DNA from: Nostoc sp. UHCC 0926
GTDB taxonomy: Bacteria; Cyanobacteriota; Cyanobacteriia; Cyanobacteriales; Nostocaceae
Assembly (NCBI RefSeq): GCF_028623165.1
Contig: NZ_CP117768.1
Location: 1,178,001-1,242,000 of the forward strand
Direction: 5' to 3'
DNA: 64,000 nucleotides
Within the stretch, counting starts at the first letter, position 1. Each line of letters begins with the position of its first letter. The notes beneath the pieces are model-generated. The model was not told the DNA's origin. It saw nothing but the letters and a program-made list of their open reading frames with translations, and searched no databases. Shown here piece by piece: positions 24,564-34,073 of the stretch. A program made the translations under genes and the position numbers.

Positions 24564-25730
24564 CTAAATACGTGACTTGACAAATTTCTCTAATCTATCC
24601 ATTCCCTTTTCAATTGTCGCCATATCTGTGGCGTAGGAAAGGCGAATGTTGTCATCAGCACCAAAAGCAATTCCGGGAATGACTGCAACTTGGTGTTTTT
24701 CCAGCAAAGCATCACAAAATTCTAGGGATTTTAGACCAGTTTTGCTGATATCAGGGAACAGATAAAACGCGCCATCTGGTTTTGCAGTACTCAATCCGGG
24801 AATGGCGTTGAGTCTGTCTAGCATTACCTGTCGGCGTTTAGCAAAGGCTTGGCGCATTTCTTCGACACAATCTTGAGAACTTTGTAGCGCCGCGATCGCA
24901 CCATATTGGGCAAAGGTACACACGTTAGATGTACTATGCCCTTGGATGGTACTCGCTGCTTTAATAATCTCTACTGGCCCCGCTAAATAGCCGATACGCC
25001 ACCCAGTCATGGAATAAGCTTTCGCAAACCCATTACTGATCAAAGTGCGGTCAAAAATTTCCTTCCCTAGAGAACCGATGCTGATATGTTCTGCACCGTC
25101 GTAGAGAATCTTTTCGTAAATCTCATCAGAGACGACAAAGATATCTGCATCAACTACTACCTTCGCCAGTGCTTTGATTTCATCTGGCGTGTAAACCATC
25201 CCTGTAGGATTAGATGGGGAGTTGAGGATAAATAACTTCGTCTTGGGCGTGATTGCTTTACGGAGTTGTTCGGGAGTAATTTTATAACCAGTCGTGGCAT
25301 CTGTGGGCACAATCACCGAGACTCCACCGACTAAAGTCACCATTTCGGGATAACTTAGCCAGTAGGGCGCAGGGATAATTACCTCATCACCGGGATCGAT
25401 TAGCGCCACTATTAAGTTGTACAAAGAATGCTTACCGCCATTGGTGACGATCACATTCTCTGACTTGTAATCAAGACCGTTATCAATTTTAAGCTTACGG
25501 GCGATCGCTTCCCTTAACTTTGGTTCTCCAGCTGCTGCACCGTACTTGGTTTTGCCTTCATCCAAAGCTTTGACTGCTGCGGCTTTAATATGCGCTGGGG
25601 TATCAAAATCTGGTTCTCCGGCGCTAAAACTACAAACATCTATTCCTTCTACCTTCAGTGCCTTAGCCTTGGCTGCGATCGCTAAGGTTAATGAAGGTGT
25701 TACCTGACTTACTCTTGCTGCCAGCTTCAT
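24564..25730 (-). CDS. aspC: Aspartate aminotransferase, class I
   Basis: A 388-residue PLP enzyme that exchanges amino groups between aspartate and 2-oxoglutarate, and in this subgroup may also accept prephenate. The start [20 protein letters not shown] is preferred over an ATG nine codons upstream. Landmarks are [11 protein letters not shown] near 35-44, [10 protein letters not shown] near 96-105, [11 protein letters not shown] at 170-180, DEIYEKI at 202-208, and the Schiff-base Lys237 in [17 protein letters not shown]. It stands alone with a 21-bp array behind it. Confidence 0.94.
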   Translation of the reverse strand: MKLAARVSQVTPSLTLAIAAKAKALKVEGIDVCSFSAGEPDFDTPAHIKAAAVKALDEGKTKYGAAAGEPKLREAIARKLKIDNGLDYKSENVIVTNGGKHSLYNLIVALIDPGDEVIIPAPYWLSYPEMVTLVGGVSVIVPTDATTGYKITPEQLRKAITPKTKLFILNSPSNPTGMVYTPDEIKALAKVVVDADIFVVSDEIYEKILYDGAEHISIGSLGKEIFDRTLISNGFAKAYSMTGWRIGYLAGPVEIIKAASTIQGHSTSNVCTFAQYGAIAALQSSQDCVEEMRQAFAKRRQVMLDRLNAIPGLSTAKPDGAFYLFPDISKTGLKSLEFCDALLEKHQVAVIPGIAFGADDNIRLSYATDMATIEKGMDRLEKFVKSRI

Positions 25731-25923
25731 TCTTACTATTTTTGGCAAATCTTTCACTTATCTAAGGATATCCCAGAATCCCTACCAAGATTTGCTTTTT
25801 CTGAATTTGTTGGGGATTGGGAACTGGGGACTGGGGAAAAATTCCTGACCCTTGATTCTTGATCCTTGACTCTTAAGAATGTATTTTGTATAACTTGAGT
25901 TTTAGGGAAAACTAACTGTTTAT

Positions 25924-26592
25924 ATGCAGATCAAGAAACTTTTCATCGCATCTTCTCTGTTAATTACTAGTCTTTTTATACCTAATACTGCCATTGCTCA
26001 AAATCGCGGTACTCCGGGTCAATTTGATTTTTATGTACTGACACTCTCTTGGTCGCCGGATTATTGTGCAGCAAACGGCACCCGTGACCCGCAGCAGTGT
26101 GGTTCTGGAAAGAAACTTGGTTTTGTACTACATGGTTTGTGGCCACAGTACCAAAGTGGTTATCCTGCTAATTGTTCCACGCAAAAATTACCGTCGGAAG
26201 TAAAGCGACGGTTTTCTAATTTGTTTCCTAGCCCTAAACTTCTCGATCATGAATGGGAAAAACATGGTACTTGTTCGGGGAAAACTCCTGCGGAATACTT
26301 GGCATTTAGTAAAAAGTTAAAAGATGCGATCGCTATTCCGGCAGCTTATAATCGTCCTAATAAACCTTTGCGTACCACAATTACAAATTTTAAAAATTCA
26401 TTTGTGAGTGCGAATAATCAAATTACTGCTGATGGTGTAGCACCTTTTTGTTCAGGTTCAGGAAGATTTTTGCAAGAAGTCTTCTTTTGTTATTCCAAAA
26501 ACGGTGAAGCTGGTATTTGTAGTGGGGAGATTTTGAAGCGATCGCAAAAAAGTTGTGGTCAACCAGATTTCTTATTGAGAAACGTTAGATAA
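25924..26592 (+). CDS. Secreted ribonuclease T2
   Basis: A 222-residue RNase of the T2 family, which cuts single-stranded RNA through a 2',3'-cyclic phosphate. A signal peptide is clear (MQIKKLFIASSLLITSLFIP, cut near AIAQ at about residue 26), so it acts in the periplasm or outside the cell. Both catalytic segments are present: FVLHGLWPQY with His70 and DHEWEKHGTC with His109, Glu110, Lys113 and His114. Cysteines for disulfides are in the usual places. Such enzymes may scavenge phosphate from RNA, and a phosphate transporter gene follows, but a functional link is inference. Confidence 0.94.
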   Translation: MQIKKLFIASSLLITSLFIPNTAIAQNRGTPGQFDFYVLTLSWSPDYCAANGTRDPQQCGSGKKLGFVLHGLWPQYQSGYPANCSTQKLPSEVKRRFSNLFPSPKLLDHEWEKHGTCSGKTPAEYLAFSKKLKDAIAIPAAYNRPNKPLRTTITNFKNSFVSANNQITADGVAPFCSGSGRFLQEVFFCYSKNGEAGICSGEILKRSQKSCGQPDFLLRNVR

Positions 26593-26937
26593 TAATTGGG
26601 CATGGGGCATGGGGCATGGGGCATGGGTTATTCTCCTCTGCTCCCCCACTCCCCACAACTATGATTTGAAGTTACTTAATTTATTCTTTACCATTACTTA
26701 TTTATTTCTTAACTTATCTATTCTAATCTTCAAATGTAATTAGAACCCATTCTTATTTCGAGATAGTAGACGCAATCAGAGAATCTGTTTAGGAAAAGGT
26801 TGTATTTACAACCATAATTTTTTAGGTAGTTCTCTGAATTGCAATAAATCCATGTTTTTTTCCTAGTTTTAATAGTTTTTTTTTTATCACACAACTTGTT
26901 GTCCGACTGCATTCTTGTCTTTTATTGGGAGTGCTAA
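26593..26937. other. Intergenic region upstream of the phosphate transporter
   Basis: No gene was recognised in these 345 bases. They begin with a short run of the heptamer GGGGCAT, repeated about four times, then become strongly A+T-rich with T-runs, which fits a leader and promoter for the downstream transporter. A related heptamer run occurs right after that transporter at about 28403-28436. Confidence 0.6.
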
Positions 26938-28398
26938 ATGGAATATTTATTTCTAGCTTTGGCGCTGGGTCTAGCACTCAGCTTTGAATTTGTCAATGGT
27001 TTTCATGATACTGCAAATGCAGTTGCTACAGTCATTTACACTCATAGCCTAAAGCCAAACATCGCCGTCGTCTGGTCAGGCTGTTGGAACCTAATTGGTG
27101 TGCTGACATCAACTGGAGCCGTTGCTTTTGGTATTGTTGCCCTGCTTCCGGTTGAGTTGGTAATTAATGTTGGCTCAAGTGCAGGCTTTGCAATGGTATT
27201 TGCACTTTTGATTTCAGCGATCATGTGGAACTTGGGAACCTGGTACTTGGGCTTACCTGCATCCAGTTCACATACGCTGATTGGTTCAATTATGGGTGTC
27301 GGTTTAGCAAATTCATTGTTGTCTAAGGGTCATGTCTTTGGCGAGGGCGTGAATTGGGCAAAGACCGAGGAAGTTTTCACATCTCTACTGGTTTCGCCAA
27401 TTGTTGGATTCACCTGCGCCGGACTGCTGTTACTGCTGGCGAAAAGACTGATCAGACGACCAGAGTTGTACCGTGCGCCAGAAGGGAATAAAACACCACC
27501 GCCTTGGATACGTGGTTTGTTAATCTTGACATGTACTGGTGTGAGCTTCGCCCACGGTTCAAATGATGGTCAAAAAGGTATGGGTCTGATCATGCTCATC
27601 TTAGTGGGCATTCTACCAGGTATGTTTGCACTGAATATGGATACCAATGCCGGAGCGATCGCTCAGTTGGCCGCTACGTCCAACTCTGTGATTCCGGTGC
27701 TGCAACAACAAGTACCCGGAACATTCTTAAACAGCCAAAACATCACAGATGAGCTTTCCAACTTCCTCAAACCAACTGGCGAAGCTAAGGACAAAACATT
27801 CGCAGCCCTTGCTGCCAAAAGTCGGACAATTGGAGACAAGCTTGCTGGTAAGACTAGTTTCAAGCAGCTTTCAAGCGATGAGCTAAGTTCATTACGAACC
27901 GATATGTATTTAGTCGCTGGAACAATTGGAAAACTGGACAACCAGAAAAAATTAACCGATGCTAAACAAGAAGAGGTGCTTACCAGTTATAAGAAGCAGT
28001 TGGATAAAGTAACTAAATTTATTCCCAATTGGGTAAAATTTGCCGTTGCCATTGCACTGGGTCTTGGCACAATGATTGGTTGGAAGCGCATCGTGGTGAC
28101 AGTGGGTGAAAAGATTGGCAAAGACCACCTTACCTATGCTCAAGGAGCTTCCGCCGAGTTAGTCGCTATGACAACTATTGGTGCTGCGGATTACTTCGGT
28201 CTGCCAGTCAGCACCACTCACGTCCTGTCATCGGGTGTAGCGGGTACAATGGCGGCAAACCATTCAGGTTTGCAAACGGACACCTTGAGAAATATTCTGC
28301 TCGCCTGGGTGCTGACCCTACCAGTTTGCGTACTGCTTGGTTCTGCTACATATGCGGGAAGCTTGTACATAGTCTTTAATATTCTGAGTTTTAAGTAG
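26938..28398 (+). CDS. PiT family inorganic phosphate transporter
   Basis: A 486-residue inner-membrane carrier that takes up phosphate, usually with a proton or as a metal-phosphate complex. Both inverted PiT signatures are present: FVNGFHDTANAVATVI near residues 18-33 and GVSFAHGSNDGQKGMGLIML near 200-220. About 10-12 helices can be drawn, separated by a large soluble loop (about 260-360) rich in Lys, Asp and Ser. The C-terminal half has the conserved GLPVSTTHVLSSGVAGTMAA. It is a low-affinity system by family, with no PhoB-type box identified here. Confidence 0.94.
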   Translation: MEYLFLALALGLALSFEFVNGFHDTANAVATVIYTHSLKPNIAVVWSGCWNLIGVLTSTGAVAFGIVALLPVELVINVGSSAGFAMVFALLISAIMWNLGTWYLGLPASSSHTLIGSIMGVGLANSLLSKGHVFGEGVNWAKTEEVFTSLLVSPIVGFTCAGLLLLLAKRLIRRPELYRAPEGNKTPPPWIRGLLILTCTGVSFAHGSNDGQKGMGLIMLILVGILPGMFALNMDTNAGAIAQLAATSNSVIPVLQQQVPGTFLNSQNITDELSNFLKPTGEAKDKTFAALAAKSRTIGDKLAGKTSFKQLSSDELSSLRTDMYLVAGTIGKLDNQKKLTDAKQEEVLTSYKKQLDKVTKFIPNWVKFAVAIALGLGTMIGWKRIVVTVGEKIGKDHLTYAQGASAELVAMTTIGAADYFGLPVSTTHVLSSGVAGTMAANHSGLQTDTLRNILLAWVLTLPVCVLLGSATYAGSLYIVFNILSFK

Positions 28399-28496
28399 GA
28401 AAATGGGGCATGGGGCATGGGGCATTGGGCATTGGGAAAAATTAAAAATTACCTCTTTGCCCCTGCTCCCTGCTCCTTGCTTCTTCTCCCGACTCC

Positions 28497-29579
28497 CTAA
28501 GCTATCGTCACATCTGGTGACAAGTAAACATCTTGAATGGCGTGAAATAGCTTCACACCTTCCTCAAAGGGACGCTGGAAAGTTTTTCGCCCAGAAATTA
28601 ATCCTGAACCACCAGCGCGTTTGTTAATTACAGCAGTGCGAATTGCTTCGGCGAAGTCATTTTTACCAGTCGCGCCACCAGAATTAATCAGTCCCACACG
28701 CCCAGAGTAGCAATTCAGCACCTGGTAACGAGTTAAATCAATTGGGTTGTCAGTTGTCAATTCTGTGTAAACCCGCTCATCGGTTTTGCCGTAACTCTTA
28801 CCAGTAGCTTTAGCGACTGCACCGTAACCATTGTTATTTTCGGGTAACTTTTGTTTGATGATGTCGGCTTCAATCGTCACACCCAAATGATTCGCTTGTC
28901 CGGTGAGGTCAGCCGCAAGGTGGTAATCTTTATCTTGTTTAAAAGCGTTATTCCGCAGATAGCACCAGAGAATTGTGACCAAACCGAGTTCATGGGCGCG
29001 TTTAAAAGCTTTGCTGATTTCTTGGATTTGTCTGGTAGACTGGTCTGAGCCAAAGTAAATTGTCGCACCTACGGCAGCCGCCCCTAAATTCCAAGCTTGT
29101 TCCACATCAGCAAACAATACTTGATCAGATTGATTGGGGAAAGTCAGCAATTCGTTGTGATTGATTTTGGCAATAAAGGGAATTTTGTGGGCATACTTGC
29201 GCGAAACGATCCCTAATGTCCCCAAAGTCGTAGCAACCGCATTGCAATCTGCGGCGATCGCTAGCTTAACAATATTTTCTGGATCAAAGTAAATCGGATT
29301 GGGCGCAAAAGACGCACCCGCCGAGTGTTCAATCCCTTGGTCTACTGGTAAAATCGAGAGATAACCTGTGTTTGCCAGACGACCAGTAGAATAAAGTAAC
29401 TGGAGATTACGCAATACTTGAGGATTGCGATCGCTGTTGATCCAGATTCGATCTACAAAGTCTGGCCCCGGCAAATGTATTAAATCCTGAGAAACTTTTG
29501 CTTTGTGGGTAAGTAGGTCTTCTGCCTCTTTACCTAGCAATGACTCGATAGAATTAGCCTCTTTGAGCGTTGTAGTCAT
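28497..29579 (-). CDS. Fructose-bisphosphate aldolase class I (FbaB type)
   Basis: A 360-residue aldolase of the class I, DhnA/FbaB group, interconverting fructose 1,6-bisphosphate with glyceraldehyde 3-phosphate and dihydroxyacetone phosphate through a Schiff base. Supporting segments are [36 protein letters not shown], and the C-terminal [20 protein letters not shown], which matches the phosphate-binding and catalytic end of this group. It has no operon partner. The start ATG is followed by [15 protein letters not shown], normal for cyanobacterial homologues. Confidence 0.92.
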   Translation of the reverse strand: MTTTLKEANSIESLLGKEAEDLLTHKAKVSQDLIHLPGPDFVDRIWINSDRNPQVLRNLQLLYSTGRLANTGYLSILPVDQGIEHSAGASFAPNPIYFDPENIVKLAIAADCNAVATTLGTLGIVSRKYAHKIPFIAKINHNELLTFPNQSDQVLFADVEQAWNLGAAAVGATIYFGSDQSTRQIQEISKAFKRAHELGLVTILWCYLRNNAFKQDKDYHLAADLTGQANHLGVTIEADIIKQKLPENNNGYGAVAKATGKSYGKTDERVYTELTTDNPIDLTRYQVLNCYSGRVGLINSGGATGKNDFAEAIRTAVINKRAGGSGLISGRKTFQRPFEEGVKLFHAIQDVYLSPDVTIA

Positions 29580-29668
29580 AGCGTTTTCCTCAACAATTGA
29601 GCAAATGACCTTTGCCTTTAAGATAGCATTTTTAATACTCTTAACCTGGTTAGGCTTGCATTCACTAA

Positions 29669-29899
29669 ATGTATATTCCTTTTGATATAAAAGTCTTAAA
29701 TCATTCTTTAAAAATTGATAAAATTAATGATCATCTGAGATATAACCATGATTTGAGCCAAGATACACCAAGAAAAAATCGTGCCTTTGAGGATTTTGGT
29801 GAATTGCAGAGTCATAATTTGATATATTTCAATTCTGATACTCATCATCTGACAACAACAAGGTCGGGAAGTAATATCTTCAAACCCTCATTGTGGTAA
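29669..29899 (+). CDS. Small hypothetical protein, doubtful
   Basis: An open frame of 76 codons, [20 protein letters not shown] onward, with no recognised family or clear ribosome binding site. It precedes the 104-residue hypothetical gene by 28 bases on the same strand. Basic and polar residues dominate and there is no membrane segment. It could be a real small gene or chance; it is the only content of the 348-base gap after the aldolase gene. Confidence 0.25.
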   Translation: MYIPFDIKVLNHSLKIDKINDHLRYNHDLSQDTPRKNRAFEDFGELQSHNLIYFNSDTHHLTTTRSGSNIFKPSLW

Positions 29900-29927
29900 T
29901 AATCGTTAAAAGAACAAATGCAACTCT

Positions 29928-30242
29928 ATGAGTAAGTTTCAAATCGATATCGACTTCAGCAATATAGATTTAGCTTCCCTTGAGACAGAAGAAGATTTTC
30001 AAAGAGAGGCAAAAATATTACTACCAAAGGTACTAGTCAAACTAGGTGAAAGTGTGGGTGAAAAGACTTGGGAAGAATTACAGCAAAAGCTGCAAGGCGC
30101 TGGAGGTAAACTCAAATCTTCTCCAAGCGAGAAACGTAGGTTTATTCAAGAAACAGGAAGAACTTATCAACGAAATGCCAGTAAGAGAGAAAAACAAGAA
30201 CTAGAAGAATATATAGTAGAGCAATTACGCCAGCACAAGTAG
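29928..30242 (+). CDS. Hypothetical charged protein
   Basis: A 104-residue protein, acidic at the start (IDIDFSNIDLASLETEEDFQ) and strongly basic and helical toward the end (EKRRFIQETGRTYQRNASKR, then EKQELEEYIVEQL). No membrane segment, signal peptide or catalytic motif. Codon use looks normal. No family was recognised. It stands just outside the repeat-bracketed STAND block. Confidence 0.55.
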   Translation: MSKFQIDIDFSNIDLASLETEEDFQREAKILLPKVLVKLGESVGEKTWEELQQKLQGAGGKLKSSPSEKRRFIQETGRTYQRNASKREKQELEEYIVEQLRQHK

Positions 30243-30305
30243 CAAATATTTACCTAAGCCTGATGTACGTGTATTCTAACTTCTATTTTTAGCAGTAGTT
30301 TTAGT

Positions 30306-30337
30306 AGGGTGCGTTACGCCAAGGGCTAACGCACCAC
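30306..30337. repeat. Dispersed hairpin repeat, left copy
   Basis: GGTGCGTTACGCC pairs imperfectly with GGCTAACGCACC to form a stem-loop. The same 32-base sequence occurs in reverse at 36309-36340 with a single visible difference, so the pair encloses the STAND/VapBC block. Confidence 0.75.
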
Positions 30338-30376
30338 TTTACTAACTTGTAGTATTCAAAATCATTGTAGTCCTTA

Positions 30377-30786
30377 CGTCTTTGATACTCGTGAACGAGT
30401 GTTTGAACTCCGTCAACGAGTCTTTGATACTCGTGAACGAGTCTTTGAACTCCGTCAACGAGTCTTTGAACTCCGTCAGCGAGTCTTTGATACTCGTGAA
30501 TGAGTCTTTGAACTCCGTCAGCGAGTCTTTGATACTCGTGAATGAGTCTTTGAACTCCGTTAACGAGTCTTTGAACTCCGTCAACGAGTCTTTGATACTC
30601 GTGAATGAGTCTTTGAACTCCGTCAGCGAGTCTTTGATACTCGTGAATGAGTCTTTGAACTCCGTTAACGAGTGTTTGAACTCCGTCAACGAGTCTTTGA
30701 ACTCCGTTAACGAGTGTTTGAACTCCGTCAACGAGTCTTTGAACTCTGTTAACGAGTGTTTGAACTCCGTCAACGAGTCTTTGAGA
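30377..30786. repeat. Tandem array, 21-bp units, about 19 copies
   Basis: Two unit types alternate irregularly: one containing GTCTTTGATACTCGTGAACG and one containing GTCTTTGAACTCCGTCAACG. The first type is partly palindromic (CGAGT and ACTCG around CTTTGAT). The same unit type makes up the array at 35934-36229. The open frames on both strands are artefacts of the 21-bp period. Confidence 0.92.
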
Positions 30787-30788
30787 TT

Positions 30789-30918
30789 ATGTCCGGCAGA
30801 ATATTTGTCATTGCGAGCAAAGCGAAGCAATCGCAAGGATGTTGGGATTGCTTCGCTTCTCTACGAGATGCTCTGCGATCGCTCCCAATGAGATATCATA
30901 AATTAATTTACCGGACAT
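30789..30918. mobile_element. MITE C, 130 bp
   Basis: The ends ATGTCCGGCA and TACCGGACAT are inverted repeats with one mismatch. The interior carries an inner inverted pair (AGCGAAGCAATC and GATTGCTTCGCT), a motif common in REP-like repeats. No open frame is present. It ends four bases before the stop codon of the 822-residue STAND gene. Confidence 0.6.
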
Positions 30919-30921
30919 GAT

Positions 30922-33390
30922 TCAAATAAACCAGCGGCGAATCAACTCCACCTGGAAGCCATAGCCGTCGTCAACTTCCTCAATTAACTCCCGTTGCAAC
31001 AGCAAGCTGAAAGTAATATTAGCATCGGAGAACTGTTGCAATAGAGTTTGGCGGCTAACTATAGCCCCTTCCCCTTGAGCAGCGATAAAACGTAGAATAG
31101 CTTGTCCAGTAGCGTCTACTTGGTTATTTTGAATGTCAGCAAAGAAAAAACTACCACTTTGCAAAGCTTCTGGTATCGCGGCTTCCACATCCGCTAAAGT
31201 TGCCAATCGCCGGATAGAGGGGTCTTGTTCGTTCTTAAGGACAATAATTTCTGCACATAATAGTTGTACTAAGAATGGGTGACAGCGGGTGAGTTGCAAT
31301 ACTCGTTCAACAGCGTTGGATTCATAGCGCAGAGTAAAATCTTTGACGGGATGTTCAATTAATTGTCGTGCTTCCGCTTCTTTGAGGTAGGAGATATGCA
31401 CTACTTGGACATTAATGAGATAACTAGCCCAGCGCTGATATTCTTCGATAGTATGAGAGCCAGCCAATAACACCTTGAAGCGGGGACGGTGTTGGATGAG
31501 GTGACGCAGCATTCCCAAAACATCCTGTTCATCAAAGCGTCCTTTGGCTATGGCGTTGTCTAGCACCTCGAATTCATCTAGCGCTAGTAAGGCGGTATTT
31601 TGTTCTAGAGCCTGTTCTACTTTATCTAGCCATTCATCGAAATAGGTGAAGGGGTCAGATTTTAACACTTCGCGGGCTAGGGACGGTAGAGTTAAACCTT
31701 GCTTTTTCGCTGACTTCTCCATATCTCTAGCCAGGTTGTAGAGAAAACCTGCATGGTCACTGGCTGATGAAGGTGCGCCTTGCAAGTCTACAAACATGGG
31801 GATGATGTTACTAGGTAGTAACTTTCCGATGTTATTAAGGAGGGAAGTTTTACCCATACGTCGCTGACCGTATAGTAGCAGAGGTGGACGACGGTGGTCT
31901 AAAAGTAGTTGCTCAATGCGTAAGCCGATGTCATCACGCCCCGTGAAAATTTCTTGCTCCCGTGTGAGGGGTACGCCGATGATGTAAGGCAAGTCAATTT
32001 CTTGACGGAGTTCAGTAATTTTAGCCAGTTCTTCTACATACTTAGTTACTATCTCACGCCAACTTTTGATAATGGGGTAGAAACGGACTGTGTATTTGTC
32101 GCTGCTACGAGCGAAGTTCTCCAACTGTAGATTTAATTTATCTGCAAAAGCTCTCAGAGCTAAACGCTGGTTATAAGCACTTGCTTGATTGAGAGCAGCA
32201 TCAACATCCTCGCTGATACGGCTAAACATTTTTAGTATGAGGCTAGGGCTAAGTTCATTCTCTAGTTCATCAATTATTAAAATGCGATGAGCTTCACGGA
32301 TAGCTTCAACATCAGCGCAGCCTTGTAAACTGCGTGCATCCAGTTCAATTTGTACAGCTTGCGCTGCCCAGCGCTGACGGCTGGTGCTTAGGTATTCTAG
32401 GGCGGCTTTGCCTTCAACTGGGTTATGTGTGATTACGAAGAGGAGATGCTTGTCTAACGCAGGCAGATGTAAATGCTGCCACTCATCCCAGAAGGCGGAA
32501 TGATAGCGCAATAAAGAAGGGCTTTTACCATTACGTTTTTGATCTAATCTATAGAGCAGATAATTCCAGACAATGAGAAATGGAAAGGATAAAACAGGTC
32601 GCCATAAATTAATAGTTACTCCAACGCCTGCTGCCACGCCTGCTGTCACCCCTCCCACCACGCCTCTCGTCACCCCTCCCACCACGCCTACCGCCACGCC
32701 GAACGCTACGCCTCCCAACACACCTAGCACCACACCTTCCGCTACCCCTACCGCCACGCCGAACGCCACGCCTCTTGTCATGTCTCCCACCACACTCGAC
32801 GCCACGCCTCTCGCTATACCTACCGCCAGACCTACCGTCACGTCGAACGTTACGCCTCCTACCACGTCTCCCGCCACGCCTACCGTCACGCCTGCCGCCA
32901 CGCCTGCCGCCACGCCTACCGTCACGCCTGCCGCCACGCCTGCCGCCACGCCTACCGTCACGCCGAACTTCACGTCCAGCGCAACGCTAAAAGCTATTGG
33001 TTCACCCAATGCCCACAGTATTAAGCCCACCAGTAAGTTAGCCAGGATAGGTACCAGTAAGTTAGCCAGGATAGGTAAGATTAAGTATCCCTGGATGAAC
33101 AGCCGCCACAGAGCAAGGTTTCGCCATCGCCCTCGTCTCAACAAGATAATCACAGAGGAGTCTGATTCTAGGTTAGGGTCAATGCGCTTGAGGTGGTTAC
33201 GCCAAGCTAAAGGGCGAAAAGAAAGCCAGAAAAGCAGTTGTAGGCTACTCAGTATTAAGTTGGGGTGCTGCTGGGGTGCATTGGTGTAGGCGTTAAGAGG
33301 TAGTTGTGGTGAGGTCAACGTTTTTGCACTTCTATTTAATACTCGGCTTTGCTGAATCAGGATATTAAAGAGTTTCACGTAAAAGCGCAA
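30922..33390 (-). CDS. STAND-type ATPase with glycine-valine membrane repeat
   Basis: An 822-residue protein. Residues 95-130 are hydrophobic (LFIQGYLILPILANLLVPIL and on). Residues 143-258 are a repeat of the kind GVAxGVxxGV, then a further hydrophobic helix at 265-280. A helical linker leads to an AAA/STAND ATPase: FTGRDDIGLRIEQLL at 482-496, Walker A GQRRMGKTS at 508-516, Walker B LLALDEFE near 601-608, and a winged-helix-like C-terminal end. Such modular ATPases often serve in defence or signalling; the N-terminal repeat could be a membrane-acting effector, but that is inference. It lies 73 bases after vapC-like, probably in the same transcript. Confidence 0.8.
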   Translation of the reverse strand: MRFYVKLFNILIQQSRVLNRSAKTLTSPQLPLNAYTNAPQQHPNLILSSLQLLFWLSFRPLAWRNHLKRIDPNLESDSSVIILLRRGRWRNLALWRLFIQGYLILPILANLLVPILANLLVGLILWALGEPIAFSVALDVKFGVTVGVAAGVAAGVTVGVAAGVAAGVTVGVAGDVVGGVTFDVTVGLAVGIARGVASSVVGDMTRGVAFGVAVGVAEGVVLGVLGGVAFGVAVGVVGGVTRGVVGGVTAGVAAGVGVTINLWRPVLSFPFLIVWNYLLYRLDQKRNGKSPSLLRYHSAFWDEWQHLHLPALDKHLLFVITHNPVEGKAALEYLSTSRQRWAAQAVQIELDARSLQGCADVEAIREAHRILIIDELENELSPSLILKMFSRISEDVDAALNQASAYNQRLALRAFADKLNLQLENFARSSDKYTVRFYPIIKSWREIVTKYVEELAKITELRQEIDLPYIIGVPLTREQEIFTGRDDIGLRIEQLLLDHRRPPLLLYGQRRMGKTSLLNNIGKLLPSNIIPMFVDLQGAPSSASDHAGFLYNLARDMEKSAKKQGLTLPSLAREVLKSDPFTYFDEWLDKVEQALEQNTALLALDEFEVLDNAIAKGRFDEQDVLGMLRHLIQHRPRFKVLLAGSHTIEEYQRWASYLINVQVVHISYLKEAEARQLIEHPVKDFTLRYESNAVERVLQLTRCHPFLVQLLCAEIIVLKNEQDPSIRRLATLADVEAAIPEALQSGSFFFADIQNNQVDATGQAILRFIAAQGEGAIVSRQTLLQQFSDANITFSLLLQRELIEEVDDGYGFQVELIRRWFI

Positions 33391-33463
33391 TCGCTCTTAG
33401 CGATCTCGAAGAGTAGACGCAAAGAACAATTCATAGGTTAATTCAGCAACGCCAACTTTTCTT

Positions 33464-33856
33464 TTACTTTTTGAGAGTTTGCACCCCAGGATATGCCAGA
33501 ATTTTGGCGTCAACAGTTAGTAACGGACAGCCGTTAATTCTGGCAGTGGCTACAATGATTTGGTCAGATGGATCTCGGTGAAAACCTGTGAGTTTGGTTG
33601 ATTCAACGATAATTGGTATTGTCAGTTCGAGTAGCTGCACTCCTGGATAAGCTAAAGCTACTGCTATCCACTCGTCAACTGAAATTGAAAAAGCAAGTTT
33701 GCGATTCTCAACCAGTTTGGCGACTTCCCAACAAGAAATAATGCTGACTCCTAGTCCTTGAGATTGATATTCTTCAATGCAATCTCTATATTTCTGGTTT
33801 AGTCGTTCATTATTATCTACCCACCAAATCCAAATATGGGTATCTAAAATTATCAT
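33464..33856 (-). CDS. VapC-type PIN-domain toxin
   Basis: A 130-residue PIN ribonuclease. Acidic residues of the active site are in place: Asp5 in MIILDTHIWIWW, Glu44 in SCWEVAKL, Asp95 and Asp98 in FHRDPSDQI, and Asp116 in LLTVDAKIL. The start at 33856 is chosen because it overlaps the upstream antitoxin stop by four bases (ATGA), the usual arrangement for toxin-antitoxin pairs; an ATG five codons upstream is possible. VapC toxins cut tRNA or rRNA and are held by the paired antitoxin. It is embedded between two STAND ATPase genes on the same strand. Confidence 0.9.
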   Translation of the reverse strand: MIILDTHIWIWWVDNNERLNQKYRDCIEEYQSQGLGVSIISCWEVAKLVENRKLAFSISVDEWIAVALAYPGVQLLELTIPIIVESTKLTGFHRDPSDQIIVATARINGCPLLTVDAKILAYPGVQTLKK

Positions 33857-34071
33857 TGCAAGACTTCCCAATCCTCTATAGGTACAGCAGGCTCAAATGG
33901 ATCATCATAGTGAATAACCGTTCCCCGTAAAGGATAAGGATTAGATTCTGAAGGTTGGGGAAAACGTTCTAAAACAATGATTTCTACTGCTTCGCCAGCT
34001 TTAAATGGTAAATCCTCAAGAATCAAGGTTCCGTTTTTAGTTAACTTTGTTTCAATTCGGTGTGCTTTCAT
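33853..34071 (-). CDS. VapB-type antitoxin
   Basis: A 72-residue protein immediately upstream of vapC-like, with a four-base overlap. MKAHRIETKLTKNGTLILED followed by LPFKAGEAVEIIVLERF resembles small cyanobacterial antitoxins with an AbrB-like or DUF2281-like N-terminal strand-loop fold. The C-terminal half (GTVIHYDDPFEPAVPIEDWE) is acidic and likely wraps the toxin. Only two bases separate it from the STAND gene upstream, so all three are very probably one message. Confidence 0.85.
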   Translation of the reverse strand: MKAHRIETKLTKNGTLILEDLPFKAGEAVEIIVLERFPQPSESNPYPLRGTVIHYDDPFEPAVPIEDWEVLQ

Positions 34072-34073
34072 AG

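Noticed and set aside
30382-30891. Long open frames on both strands with NESLILVNESL or KDSLTEFKDS repeats
   Set aside because: They are by-products of a 21-bp tandem array, open on both strands, with no start site or family.
32573-33289. Plus-strand frame rich in Thr, Pro and Ala, 238 codons
   Set aside because: It is the antisense of the Gly-Val repeat in the STAND ATPase, which has domains and a normal start.
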